From Symbiodinium natans (taxonomy: Eukaryota; Sar; Dinophyceae; Suessiales; Symbiodiniaceae), in contig CAJNDS010002623.1 of NCBI GenBank assembly GCA_905221605.1, forward strand, positions 778,284-842,283: a stretch of 64,000 nucleotides of DNA, in the 5' to 3' direction. The notes under the pieces are model-generated. The model had not been told where the DNA came from and ran no database searches. It saw only the letters and a program-made list of their open reading frames with translations. The stretch's first letter is position 1. Each line of letters opens with the position of its first letter. Below, one piece after another: positions 10,319 to 20,104 of the stretch. The translations under genes were made by a program, and so were the position numbers.

Positions 10319-10424
10319 CTTAGTTGCTGGGTTCATAAGGCCCCCAGAAGGGGTATGCACTTTCAGTTCTACAGGGGATGATCGTATCCCCACAAGTGTA
10401 AAGTGTACTCATTCAGCTGCTAAG
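10319..10424. mobile_element. Family E inverted-repeat element
   Basis: It begins CTTAGTTGCTGGGTTCATAA and ends TACTCATTCAGCTGCTAAG. The core word AAGTGTAAAGTGTACTCA, with CACTTTCAGTTCT near the middle, is shared with 29016-29107 and 31480-31593. No reading frame. Confidence 0.7.
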
Positions 10425-10620
10425 TTCTGAGGCTTCGTAGCCAAATTCCGTGAAAGCCGGGGTTGAAGCTGAGGTTTAAGCTGAAGTCTGCGAAGCCCAA
10501 CAAGTTCTGACTTCAACTGCTGGCTTATGGGGGGAGAGGGGGGGGGGGGGGGGGTTTGCACCCTAAACCCTAAACCCTAAACCCTAACCCTAAACCCTAA
10601 ACCGCGGCACCCAAAATGAG

Positions 10621-10680
10621 GAGGTATGCTCCAAAGGAGGGGCCCAGGAAAGGTGGCGCAACAACGGAGTCGGCCCGCAA
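10621..10680 (+). CDS. Weak exon candidate, strand uncertain
   Basis: On +, AG ends at 10620 and the frame EVCSKGGAQERWRNNGVG is open to a possible GC donor at 10681. The reverse strand of the same segment is open and hydrophobic (SFGAYLLILGAA) and ends at GCG|GTTTAGGG. I cannot decide between them. Confidence 0.22.
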
Positions 10681-11117
10681 GCACAGTAGGACATAGGGCT
10701 TGGAGGTCAACGCTTCGGGACAGGGAGTTGAGGGTTGAGGGTTGAGGGTTTAGGGTTTAGGGTTTAGGGTTTAGGGCTTAGGGTTTAGGATTTTGGGTTT
10801 AGGGTTTAGGGCTTTTGGCTTTAGGGATGTTTTAGGGTTTACGGATTTAGGGATTTAGATGTAGGAATATAGGGTGGAGGATGTTCATGGCATCTCATAG
10901 GTTCTGGGAGGAAAGAAAACGAAAGCTGGACGGAAGGGCTACACCCTAAAACCCAGAGGCCCAACGCCTAAACCCGCAATCCTCTTCCTACTAAGCCCTA
11001 ATTAAACCCAAACCCCTCAAAACCCAACCCCTTAAACCCAAACCCCTTAAACCCTAACCCCTTAAACCCTAACCGCAAACCCAAAGCATCCACCCCGAAC
11101 CCTAAACACTATCCCAG

Positions 11118-11216
11118 ACCCAGAAGAAGAAGCAACCCGTGTCCGATCTGACAGGTCAAGACAAGCCTGCCACGGAAGACGAGGACGCCCGAGTCAGGGC
11201 CGGTGGCTTCTGCCAG
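11118..11216 (+). CDS. Candidate internal exon
   Basis: Acceptor ACTATCCCAG ends at 11117 after CCCTAAA; donor CCAG|GTCGCT. Thirty-three codons are open in frame 1, reading TQKKKQPVSDLTGQDKPA and then an acidic TEDEDARVRAGGFCQ. Codon texture is good. Unidentified. Confidence 0.45.
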
Positions 11217-11678
11217 GTCGCTGCGATTGGGCTTGAGGGGTGTAGGGGGGTTAAGGGATAAGGGTTAAGGGTTTACGGTTTAGGGGGTTGAGGGTTTAAG
11301 GGTTACAGGGTGGAGAAGGCCCCTTGGATAAAGCCCAAACCCAAACCACATATTATTCACAACCGCCTGGCCCCTTGGATAAAGCCTGCTTTTGTGAGGA
11401 AGCCCGTCCCTTGGCAAAGGATCCTGGTTTAGGATTTCGGGTTAGGGTTTAGGGCTTAGAGGGTCTAGGGTTGATGGTCTCTTGCGAATACGTATGCGTA
11501 GGATGATGGCTATGAACTGCAAGCAGTAGCCTCGGCAAGGAAATAACAGCCGCTGAGCCAGCAGAACGGTCCCAACCCTAGAGGCCTTATAGAGTACACC
11601 TTGAACCCTAAACCCTAAACCCTGAGCCCGAAACCCTAAACCCTAAGCCCGAAAGCCCGAAAATCCTAAATCCTCCAG

Positions 11679-11713
11679 CGGATGCCACACCGTTAGCCTC
11701 GGCTGCCTGCAAG
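11679..11713 (+). CDS. Candidate micro-exon with GC donor
   Basis: Acceptor AATCCTCCAG ends at 11678 and CAAG|GCAATT is a possible GC donor. The 35-nt frame reads GCHTVSLGCLQ. The reverse strand is also plausible (AAEANGVASA after TTGCCTTGCAG). Confidence 0.25.
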
Positions 11714-11801
11714 GCAATTTCCGCACCGAGCAATCCCTAAACCCTAAACCCTAAACCCTAAACCCTAAACCCTAAACCCTAAACCCTAAACCCCAACGAA
11801 G

Positions 11802-11924
11802 GACACCCTCATCCCTCGAGCGCCTGCAGCCCGGCAGATGCGGGCGCGGCTGGCCCGCAGCAGCACCGACTTTTGCCGCTGGCAGTTCTTGAGCCTTGTC
11901 TGGACTGGGGCTTGCGGCTTAAGG
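11802..11924 (+). CDS. Candidate internal exon
   Basis: The acceptor is CGAAG ending at 11801 and the donor AAGG|GTGTTTAGGG. All 41 codons are open. The frame starts DTLIPRAPAARQMRARLAR and ends RWQFLSLVWTGACGLR, a basic helix-like part followed by a hydrophobic one. This is among the best + strand candidates. No family recognised. Confidence 0.45.
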
Positions 11925-12299
11925 GTGTTTAGGGTTTAGGGTTTAGGGTTTTGGATTTTGGGTTTAGGGTTTTGGGTTTAGGGTTTAGGGTTTAGGGAGG
12001 CTCTTTTGGTCCTTGGCGTCCGAAGAACGAACCCTATGTAGGGCTAAATGTTGAGGGTTTGAGGGTTCAAGGAGCCCCAGAACCCTGAAAGCATTTGTGA
12101 ACACAGATCATATGCCAAGCCGAACGACCCCACCCAAACCGACACAAGCCTCAACCCCTCCAGCCTGAATCCTAGAAACCCTCTAAGCCCCACATTCCCC
12201 CGCTTCGGGTTTAGGGTTTAGGGTTTCGGGTTTAGGATTTAGGGTTTAGGGTTTAGGGTTTAGGGTTTAGGGCTACAAGGAACCCTTCAATCCCTTCAG

Positions 12300-12372
12300 C
12301 ACCACACAAGCAAACCACATGACGCCTTTCGGTGGCGGCTTCCAGAGGCATCAGCAAGGCCTCTTCTTTTGG
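12300..12372 (+). CDS. Candidate internal exon
   Basis: A pyrimidine-rich acceptor AATCCCTTCAG ends at 12299; donor TGG|GTTTAGGG. The open frame reads TTQANHMTPFGGGFQRHQQ and ends GLFFW. Confidence 0.42.
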
Positions 12373-12639
12373 GTTTAGGGTTTAGGGTTTAGGGTTTAGG
12401 GTTTAGGGTTCAGGGTTTAGGGTTTAGGGTTTAGGGTTTAGGGTTTAGGGTGTAGGGTTTAGGGTGTTTTTTAGGTTTTGAGGGTTTTAGGGTGTTAGGT
12501 TTTTAGAGTTTAAGTTTTAGGGTTTCAGTACACGGAAACATGTTACAGCCCTAAACCCTAAACAGTAAATTCTACATCCCAGATACTCAGCTCAATGCCT
12601 TCTTATGAAGACCGCTCTTGGATCGGAGGGCTCACTCAG

Positions 12640-12778
12640 TCTAAGGGTAGTTTCATGGGCCCTTGATATGGTCCCTAACTTCCTTTAAAGGGTTCTGATG
12701 TACGCGCCCATATAAGGGGTATGTAAGGGGTCCCGTTTTAAGGGCCCGTACCAAGGGGCCATGTAACTACCCATAGAC
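12640..12778. mobile_element. Family D inverted-repeat element
   Basis: It starts TCTAAGGGTAGTTTCATGGG and ends GGGCCATGTAACTACCCATAGAC, imperfect inverted ends. CTTCCTTTAAAGGGTTCTGA in the middle is shared with copies at 24790-24889 and 26960-27087. Confidence 0.65.
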
Positions 12779-12839
12779 CCAGAGAAACCCTCCCCCCCTA
12801 GCGAAGCTCAAGACTTTAATGCGGAGGTGCTTAGGGGTT

Positions 12840-12974
12840 TAGGGTTGAGAGCGTTTAGGGTTTAGGGTTTAGGGTTTAGGGTTGAGGGTTTAGGGTTTAG
12901 GGTTTAGGGTTTAGGGTTTGGGGTTTGGGGTTTAGGGTTTAGGGTTTAGGGTTTAGGGTTTAGGGTTTAGGGTT
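12840..12974 (+). repeat. TTTAGGG telomere-type array
   Basis: About 17 heptamers, including two TTTGGGG units side by side. Confidence 0.9.
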
Positions 12975-13391
12975 CATTAGGAACCTGGGTTTGAGGGGTT
13001 TTAGGGGACTCCAGCAGCTCGGCAGCAGCTCAGCTGCCCCTAAACTCCATGGCTTAGGGTTTAGGGTTTAGCGTTTAGGGTTTAGGGTTTAGGGTTTAGG
13101 GTTTAGGGCTTTTAGGGTTTAGGGTTTAGGGGTCAGGGGTTCGGGTTGAAGACCCTAAACTCAAGCCCAGGCACATCTTACCTTCAAGAAACTAGAGGAG
13201 GGACCCTTATAAGGGACCTTAGGTTCATATACCCCGCTTACTATGTTCAACACCAAACCCTAAACTCCTTTGGGTCACCTTGTGAATACGCCTAAAGCCC
13301 TAAACCACCCTAAACCCTAAACCCTAAACCCTAATTAAACCCTAAACCCTAAACCCTAAAGTCGCCCTAACGCCAATCTTCCTGCGCACAG

Positions 13392-13476
13392 GGCCCTGCG
13401 GCAACGCTGCCTGCGCTTTTGCCCGCCGCTCCGCGCGGCGCGCCAGGATGCGCTGGTTGGCCACCTCCGTCAGTGG
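13392..13476 (+). CDS. Candidate internal exon
   Basis: A strong acceptor CTTCCTGCGCACAG ends at 13391; donor GTGG|GTTTAGGG. One frame reads PCGNAACAFARRSARRARM and on to RWLATSVS. A second + frame and the minus strand are open too, so the peptide is uncertain. Confidence 0.35.
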
Positions 13477-13480
13477 GTTT

Positions 13481-13584
13481 AGGGTTTAGGGTTTAGGGTT
13501 TAGGGTTTAGGGTTTTGGGTTTTGGGTTTTGGGTTTTGGGTTTTGGGTTTTGGGTTTTAGGGTTTAGGGTTTAGGGTTTAGGGT
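13481..13584 (+). repeat. TTTAGGG array with a TTTTGGG block
   Basis: Five TTTAGGG units, then about seven TTTTGGG heptamers, then TTTAGGG again. The variant occurs as one uninterrupted block. Confidence 0.9.
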
Positions 13585-13837
13585 CTCTGTTTCGGGCTTC
13601 TGGGTTAGGATCTTCTTTTGATCGTTAGTTAGGGGTACCCAGGGTTTTTGGGTTTCGGGTGTTAGGGTGTCCCATGCGCCCAACTCCCTGAATCTTGGCA
13701 CTCCCACTCTCCCCTAAACCCTAAGCCCTAAACACTTAAAAAACCCTAAACCCTATAAACCCTAAACCCTGAACCCTAAACCCTAAACCCTAACACTCCC
13801 ACTCACCCCCCCTCCCCTCCTGCCGCAACCGGCGCAG

Positions 13838-13894
13838 ATCGAGAAGAATAGCTCCAGCCTTTGCATGAGGCATCCGGGTCGGCGGATTGAAGAG
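13838..13894 (+). CDS. Candidate internal exon
   Basis: A 45-bp pyrimidine-rich tract precedes acceptor CGGCGCAG, ending at 13837. The frame reads IEKNSSSLCMRHPGRRIEE with GAAGAG|GC as a GC donor. Reading on would meet a TAG at about 13922. Its phase is compatible with the candidate at 14331. Confidence 0.42.
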
Positions 13895-13924
13895 GCCCCC
13901 AAAACTCAGACCCCTTTCTCATAG

Positions 13925-14027
13925 GGTTTAGAGTTTAGGGTTTAGGGTTTAGGGTTTAGGGTTTAGGGTTTAGGGTTTAGGGTTTAGGGTTTAGGGTTTA
14001 GGGTTTAGGGTTTAGGGTTTAGGGTTA
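13925..14027 (+). repeat. TTTAGGG telomere-type array
   Basis: About 14 heptamers. The following 14030-14110 carries several GGGTACCC words. Confidence 0.95.
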
Positions 14028-14125
14028 CCCCTCTATGGGGGCTTCCGAGAATGGGGGTACCCTTTCTGGGGGGTTCCAAAAACAAGGAGTATACTATTTT
14101 GGGGGTTAGATTGAGGGTACCCCTA

Positions 14126-14171
14126 TGTCACACGATATCGTGTGACATTTTAATATATATATATTAAAATG
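14126..14171. other. Two adjacent perfect palindromes
   Basis: A 22-bp palindrome built on GTCACACGATATCGTGTGAC (14126-14147) is followed directly by a palindrome CATTTTAATA...TATTAAAATG (14146-14171). Neither has a spacer. It may be the tip of a foldback element or a cruciform-forming site. Confidence 0.6.
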
Positions 14172-14215
14172 ATGAACGGGGGATCCCTCCAGCATGATTT
14201 GCTCGACCCCTGAAC

Positions 14216-14312
14216 CCTAAACCCTAAAAACTAAACCCTAAACCCTAAACCCTAAACCCTAAACCCTAAACCCTAAACCCTAAACCCTAAACCCTAAACC
14301 CTAAACCCTAAA
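14216..14312 (-). repeat. CCCTAAA telomere-type array
   Basis: About 13 heptamers with one AAACTAAA interruption. Confidence 0.95.
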
Positions 14313-14330
14313 CGAATTGCTGGGCCCAAG

Positions 14331-14397
14331 GCTTTCTCTGAAGAGGCTGCTGCATGCTGCAAGACCTTCCGGCTGATGGCCGTCTTCCCCCAAAAAG
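14331..14397 (+). CDS. Candidate internal exon
   Basis: An acceptor GGGCCCAAG ends at 14330 soon after the CCCTAAA array. The frame reads AFSEEAAACCKTFRLMAVF and ends PQK. The donor is unclear (AAAAAG|GA would be a GA donor). Confidence 0.38.
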
Positions 14398-14559
14398 GAA
14401 ACCTAGGGACCGTACTAATTAGTTTAGGGTTTAGGGTTTGGGGTTTAGGGTTTAGGGTTTAGGGTTTAGGGTTTAGGGTCTAGGGTCTAGGGTCTAGGGT
14501 TTGGGGTTTAGGGTTTAGGGTTTAAGGTTTAGGGTCTAGGGTTTAGGGTTTAGGGTGAG

Positions 14560-15950
14560 GGCATATGTATAAAGGGACCATAAGGGAATACCATTCATAA
14601 TTTGTCCGCCACCTATTTTACGGTATGGGGGTAGGGTTTGGGGCGTAGAGTTTAGGGCTTAGGGCTGAGAGTAATGGATTGTCACGGTAAGAAAAAAAAG
14701 GCCCTTTTTCTTCTGTGCATGGGGACTATGGGAACGAGAGGTTCAGTCGAACTGCTTCAGTCAAACTCGTAGCCCCTAAGGCTGTACGGCGGAAGTTCCT
14801 TTTGGCCCGCGCTCTTCATGGCTGGTAAATTAAACAAGTTCCTAAACCCTAAGCACTAAACCCGAATGGAACTCTTTAAAAGCTTCCACGCAAGACCCGA
14901 AAACCCCGCAGGCCCCTTTGGCCCCGGTCAGGTTCGACAAAGGTTATGCTAGGGGCCATTATGCCTCCGAAGCTCTACGACCCCTGAAGAGCGATGTAGT
15001 TCAGGGTTGAGGTCGGTATGTTATACAATATGTGCATAAATTAGGGTTTAGGGTTCAGGAAATTCATACAGATGTTGTCTTAGACAGTCAGATAGGTAGA
15101 CACGCACACATGTAGATGGGAAGTTAGACAGGTAGACAGATGGGCCGGGAGGATGGTTAGACAGATAGACAGACAGAATGGCACACAGACAGTTAGAGAG
15201 AGTGGACATACACTGCTACTTGCAAGCATCCACCGTACTGAAAGAGAGAGGGAGAGACAGTGATAGAGTGAGACAGAGAGCGAGAGAAAGTCAGAAAGAA
15301 AGAGCGGCTAACTGGTACTGCTTTCTCGTATGCATGCTTTTGTATATACACCTACATACATATGCGCACACTTGTTCCCGGGGTGTATGTAAAGCAAGCT
15401 AGATAAGTAGACAGATAGATAAGATTACATATGTATATGCATATTTCGTACGTTCTACTTTTTACACAGGCATACTATCATAACTGCACCTTGCATACAT
15501 GGCTTAGCGCAGTAGCTGCTTACGTATCGTTCACTTCTCTAGCTAGGTTGGCTAATCGGCTATGCAGACATGACATGTCAAGACATCGCGCATCCTTCCA
15601 ACCCCCTGACATCGACATGGGACCACTGAGCCTTGCAAAAGACCACGGAGAAGACTCAGAAAAGTGTCTGCTCTAGCTTTGGGGCTTAGAGTCTGAGGTT
15701 TAAGAGTGAGGGTTCAGGGCTGAGGGTTCAGGGTCCAACTCTCTGGGTGGATGCTCTAGGTGTTAAAGGCAGGTCGGGGAGGGGGGGCCAGGTTCGGATC
15801 AAGGGCTCTAAACCTTAAAGCCCTAAACTGCCCTACACCCTAATAGGGTTTGGGGCTTTGGGGTCAGGAGTTAAAGCCTGAAACCCTAAAGCCTAAACCC
15901 TAAACCCTAAACCCTAGGCTCGTGCCAGGCGCCTCCAGCATCGACTCCTT
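14560..15950. other. Mixed non-repetitive stretch with GACAGATA-type microsatellite
   Basis: From 15090 to 15310 the sequence is dominated by GACAGA/GATAGA and GAGAGA words. Open frames here are low-complexity and I do not support a gene. Scattered degenerate TTTAGGG words lie on both sides. Confidence 0.5.
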
Positions 15951-15969
15951 GGACTTCCTGCACAGGTTG

Positions 15970-16024
15970 CTAAGTGGGTTATAAGTACAGCTACAGTTGG
16001 GTTATTAAGTACCATGAACCTCCA
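15970..16024. mobile_element. Family C element, truncated copy
   Basis: Only the right half is present: GGGTTATAAGTACAG, GTTGGGTTATTAAG, then TACCATGAACCTCCA. It supplies the unbroken sequence for the family C cop­y split by an array at 17879-18091. Confidence 0.55.
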
Positions 16025-16221
16025 CATAGGGTTTAGAGACTCAGGGTTTAGGATTTCCTTTGCGAACCACTTGTATCCCCGGAAAGACACGCCACACAGA
16101 CACTTCCCAATTCTTTTACGGAGCCCTGTATGCATGCGGGTATCCTTTTGGGAGGTGTGGGGGTCCACTAAGTTTAGGCGTGCAAGGGGTGCCGCTATTT
16201 TGAAAATGCCCATAATACCCT

Positions 16222-16362
16222 GAACCCTACCCTAAACCCTAAACCCTAAACCCTATACCCTATACCCTAAGCCCTAAGCCCTAAGCCCTAAGCCCTAAGC
16301 CCTAAGCCCTAAGCCCTAAGCCCTAAGCCCTAGGCCCTAAGCCCTAAGCCCTAAACCCTAAG
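16222..16362 (-). repeat. CCCTAAG variant array
   Basis: A few CCCTAAA and CCCTATA units are followed by about 13 consecutive CCCTAAG heptamers, another block of a single variant. Confidence 0.9.
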
Positions 16363-17172
16363 AAAGAACAAAGACTCCACCTCCCTAAAGTGCTTGTGGG
16401 AGATCCTTGAAGCCCCAAGCCTTCAATGCGGATGTGAAGGGGGTTCAGGGTTTAGGGTTTAGGGCTTAGGTCTTAGGGTTTCGGGTTTAGGGCTACGATA
16501 AGTCCCTGAAGCTGCAGACACTGGTAAAAACGAAGTACCCGAGGCCGTCTCGCCTCAAAAGCTCGAGTTCCAACACGTGCAAGGCGATCAAAGCCTGCGA
16601 AGTGACTGAAGGAGCGACTCTCTTGCTGGTTTTTCCTAAAGGCTTGGGGTTTAGGGATTAGGGTTTAGGGTTTGGGGTTTAGGGTTTAGGGTTTAGGGTG
16701 TAGGGCTTAGGGTTTAGGGTTTAGGGTTTAGGCTTTAGGCTTTAGGCTTTAGGCTTTCGCGTGGGCTTTGAGGTTTGGGGTTTTGGGAAGGAGGTAACTT
16801 GGGACCTTACAGAATCCTTTAGCTGGATGACCCCGCAACCCACCACCCTAGACCTGAAATGTAATTCCTAAACACCCTAGCCCTATGTTATACCGAGAAC
16901 CCTGAAGCCCCAAAACCCTCAAAAAAGAAATCCTAAACAAACCCAATGTCCAAACTCAAAGCCCCTACATCCTGGAACCCTGAGCTAGGCTCCCCCTAGA
17001 ACCATTCTTTAAACAAATGCTTGCAATCTTCTATTAGGGTTTAAGGTTTAGGGTTTAGGCTTCAGGGCTTAGGGTTTAGGGTTTAGGGTTTAGGGTTTAG
17101 GGTCTAGGGTTTCGGGTTTCGGGTTTAGGGAACTCAGTAAGCCCTCAAGAACATGGCCTGCACCTCACTTAC

Positions 17173-17259
17173 CTCCCGCAATGCTCGCTCTGCGCGCGGC
17201 ACGCAGGGCAGATGTGCCTTTTGTGCGAAACTGGCGGACTCTTCGTTCTTAGGGTAGAA
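17173..17259 (-). CDS. Candidate exon abutting a family A element
   Basis: The donor CGGGAG|GTAAGTGAGG is close to the canonical consensus. The acceptor AG is the last dinucleotide of the family A element (CCCAAG|TTCTACC). All 29 codons are open: FYPKNEESASFAQKAHLPC and then VPRAERALRE. This is the best splice-donor context in the window. No family recognised. Confidence 0.5.
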
Positions 17260-17361
17260 CTTGGGATATGCCCCCCTATCTAACAGTCCTTAGTAGGGAT
17301 TCGAGTGCCCCCTACTATAATCCCTATTAAGGACTGTTAGTATAAGGGGGAACGTCCCAAG
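17260..17361. mobile_element. Family A element (short copy), possible introner
   Basis: Inverted ends CTTGGGATATGCCCCCCTAT and its counterpart ending GGGGGAACGTCCCAAG, with TAACAGTCCTTA just inside. GTAGAA flanks both sides, consistent with a target duplication of about 6 bp. On the minus strand its tip supplies an AG next to an open exon candidate. Confidence 0.7.
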
Positions 17362-17396
17362 GTAGAAGGTTTAGGATTTCGGGTTTAGGGGCTGGG

Positions 17397-17518
17397 TGGG
17401 TACCTGGTCCCTTCATAAGGGCACTGAATTGGGGAACCTTTATGTGCCCCTTATGTCCCCTATAAAACTCAGGGGCCCATACCCCTGTAAAGAAGTTTAT
17501 GGCCCACGTAACTTCCCT
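17397..17518. mobile_element. Family D element, diverged copy
   Basis: It shares TACCTGGTCCCTTCATAAGG, CCCCTATAAAACTCAGGGGC and CACGTAACTTCCC with the copy at 35656-35807. Confidence 0.5.
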
Positions 17519-17878
17519 AAACCCTCAAAACCTACACCCTAAACTCTGAACCCTAAATCCAAAGAAAGTGGGGCTGTCAGCCCTTCGGGAGCTTAGGGGA
17601 TGAATGCTTCGGAACATCGGCAAGAGTTGTGAGTACAGGAAAGGCGCAAGCAGTTTAGGGTTTAGGATTAGGGTTTAGGGTTTAGGGTTTAGGGTTTAGG
17701 GTTTAGGGCTTAGGGCTTAGGGCTCAGGGTTTAGGGTTTAGGGTTTTGGGTTTAGGGTTTAGGATTAGGGTGCAGAGTCTATGCCGCAACACGGAAGAAT
17801 GAGGATCATTTTCCCACAACTGAGGCCGTTTCGCCTCCACCCCTAAGCTTAACCTAGACCCAAGGAGCAACCTAGGTA

Positions 17879-18091
17879 CTTGGAGGTTCATGGTACGTAT
17901 CAACCAATTACACCTGTACTTGTAACCCGCTGAGAAGCCCAATAAGCCCTAGTATGGTTATAAGTACAATTACCTAAACCCTAAACCCTAAACCCTAAAC
18001 CCTAAACCCTAGACCCTAAACCCTAAACCCTAAACCCTAAACCCTAAACCCTAAACCCTAAACCCTAAACTAAGTACCATGAACCTCCAAG
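17879..18091. mobile_element. Family C element interrupted by a telomere array
   Basis: Outer ends are inverted copies: CTTGGAGGTTCATGGTACG at left and AAGTACCATGAACCTCCAAG at right. The interior has CTGTACTTGTAACCC and TTATAAGTACAATTAC. At 17973-18071 a CCCTAAA array takes the place of the roughly 12 bp (AATTGGGTTATT-like) found there in other copies. Confidence 0.75.
17973..18071 (-). repeat. CCCTAAA array inside a family C element
   Basis: About 14 heptamers with one CCCTAGA. Both boundaries fall inside family C sequence, so this array arose or was inserted after the element. Confidence 0.85.
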
Positions 18092-18555
18092 TAGTAACCT
18101 TGAACCCCTCAGCCTGTAGTCCCGAAGCACTAAATGGCCCCAATCCCAAGAACCCTGGGGGAGAGCTCGTATGACAAGTGAAAGCTTGAAATGGGTTTAG
18201 GGTTTAGGGCTTAGGGCTTGGGTTTGGGGTTTAGTGTTTAGGGTTTAGGGTTTGGGGTTTAGCCGCTAAAGTTTAGCCTAAACCCGAAGGCCCTACACCC
18301 TAAACCCTGGAACGCTCGAAAGGAACGCTCGAAAGCCCTTCCTCGCAGGCCCTCCCAAGGGCGTTCCTTTTCCGAGAACAGGGGCACCCTCATGATACCC
18401 CCCAAAATGTGCCAAAATTGAAGTATTGCACCTTCCCTGACAAGAATCTCAAACTAGTTCCCCCCCCCGGAAACCCCCCTCAAATCGATAAAAGGGCCCT
18501 CAACCCTAGACCCCAACCCTATACCCGAAACCTTCCTGAACCCTAAAAACCCTAC

Positions 18556-18644
18556 AGATTCCTGTGGTGCCTCGCCGCCCTTGCGCAGCTGCTGCAGGCA
18601 GGACGAGGTGGCTTCGGAGACCTGGCTGGCGGTTGAAGGCTTTG
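18556..18644 (-). CDS. Candidate exon abutting a family B element
   Basis: The acceptor CTACTAG is the tip of the adjacent family B element. The frame is open for 29 codons and reads KPSTASQVSEATSSCLQQL and on to RKGGEAPQES. Possible donors are TCT|GTAGGG or TAGG|GTTTTTAG. Helix-like and unidentified. Confidence 0.42.
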
Positions 18645-18726
18645 CTAGTAGGGAATGGGGGAATGAGGTACCCTATGTAATCCCTTAAAGGGTATATATT
18701 TCGGATTCATTCCCTGCTAAGCAACA
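18645..18726. mobile_element. Family B element
   Basis: Inverted ends CTAGTAGGGAATGGGGGAAT and ATTCATTCCCTGCTAAG, with GGTACCCTATGTAATCCCTT and AAAGGGTATATA inside. The same internal words occur at 29849-29950. Confidence 0.7.
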
Positions 18727-19140
18727 GTACGTAGAGGGCCCTTGTATGGCGCGGCTCACCCGATAAGAGGCCAGGTAAAGGAATCGCAATACAAGAAGAA
18801 CCCAGTTCGTAAACCCAGTGGACGTCTAAGTAGGGCTCTCAGGGTTTAGGGCTTTGGGGGAGGGCGGGGGGGGGGTAGGGTTTTGGGTTTAGGGCGTTTT
18901 TTCGGGTATGTGGCTTTAGGAGGCTTGGTCGGGGAACTCAAGTTGTTCATGGCAAGTTCATGCGTCTAGGGTTTAACGGACATACTACCTGACTGAGTAT
19001 AAACGATAATAATGTTATAACCTACATGTATCACCCTTACCGAGCCTTACACAGGATACCGCGACTTATTATTTGCCTTACAACCAAGCCCCTTCGAAGC
19101 CGCAAGTGGGCATTGCAGGAGCCTGGGGGGTGGCTCAGCA

Positions 19141-19225
19141 TCCCTAAACCCTAAACCCTAAACCCTAAACCCTAAACCCTAAACCCTGAACCCTAAACCC
19201 TAAACCCTAAACCCTAAACCCTACT
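19141..19225 (-). repeat. CCCTAAA telomere-type array
   Basis: About 11 heptamers. Just after it GCAAGTCCAAGGTTTCGCCC and a second copy GCAAGTCCAAGGTTTCCC lie about 47 bp apart. Confidence 0.9.
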
Positions 19226-19630
19226 AGCAAGTCCAAGGTTTCGCCCCAAAACCCTAACCCCACCAGCAAGTCCAAGGTTTCCCTTGATTTTTTGTCCCTC
19301 CCTTCTTCAACATCTCAAAGCCTAAGGCTCAGTCACAAGTTCCCAAAGCTTAGGGCCTAGGGTTTGGTTTAGGGATCAGGGCGTTTGACGAACCATGTAG
19401 GCGCAGGGTGCGCAAGTCATGACCACGACAAACTTGCAAAAAACCAAGCGGAAGCCCATAACATCATAAAATGTCGCACACAAGACCACGCTCCCTGCCA
19501 GCAAGTGAAGGCACACGCCCAACCGAACCCTTTCCCCTGCTGGTCGTGTCGCAGACCACCTCCTTGCAAGCTGTACGCAACAAGTCGGCCTGCAAGGCAG
19601 CCATGCGAATGACGTGACGAGCCAACCCAC

Positions 19631-19770
19631 GGTTTAGGGTTTAGGGTTTAGGGTTTAGGGTTTAGGGTTTAGGGTTTAGGGTTTAGGGTTTAGGGTTTAG
19701 GGTTTAGGGTTTAGGGTTTAGGGTTTAGGGGGTTTCGGGTTTAGGGTTTAGGGTTTCGGGTTTAGGGTTA
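19631..19770 (+). repeat. TTTAGGG telomere-type array
   Basis: About 19 heptamers, with TTTCGGG units near the right end. The unique stretch 19385-19620 before it is open on + for 75 codons (Cys- and His-rich) and on - for 84 codons; neither has features that make me call a gene. Confidence 0.9.
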
Positions 19771-20104
19771 GCACAGCCTAATTTGCGCGATGGCAACGGT
19801 TGCAATGCAATTGTGCCACAATGCTAGTCGACTCCACATGGCACCAAGAGAGGAACTGGCGATCTTACCGCTCCGCAAGAATTACCGGAAATTGTCCGTC
19901 AACACTAAACCCTAAACCCTAAACCCTAAACCCTAAACCCTAAACCCTAAACCCTAAACGGGGCTTTGCTTTGGCTTCTGCACATGTGACTGAAACGCTC
20001 ATGTCAGGATGCCATGACTTTCGATTTGATGAGGCATAGTTTAAAAATGTCCAGACTTTTTAGGGTTTAGGGCTTAGGGCTTAGGGCTTAGGGCTCAGGT
20101 CTTA

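Noticed and set aside
15178-15402. Open frame in GACAGA/GAGAGA-rich sequence
   Set aside because: Low-complexity composition; no splice or domain support.
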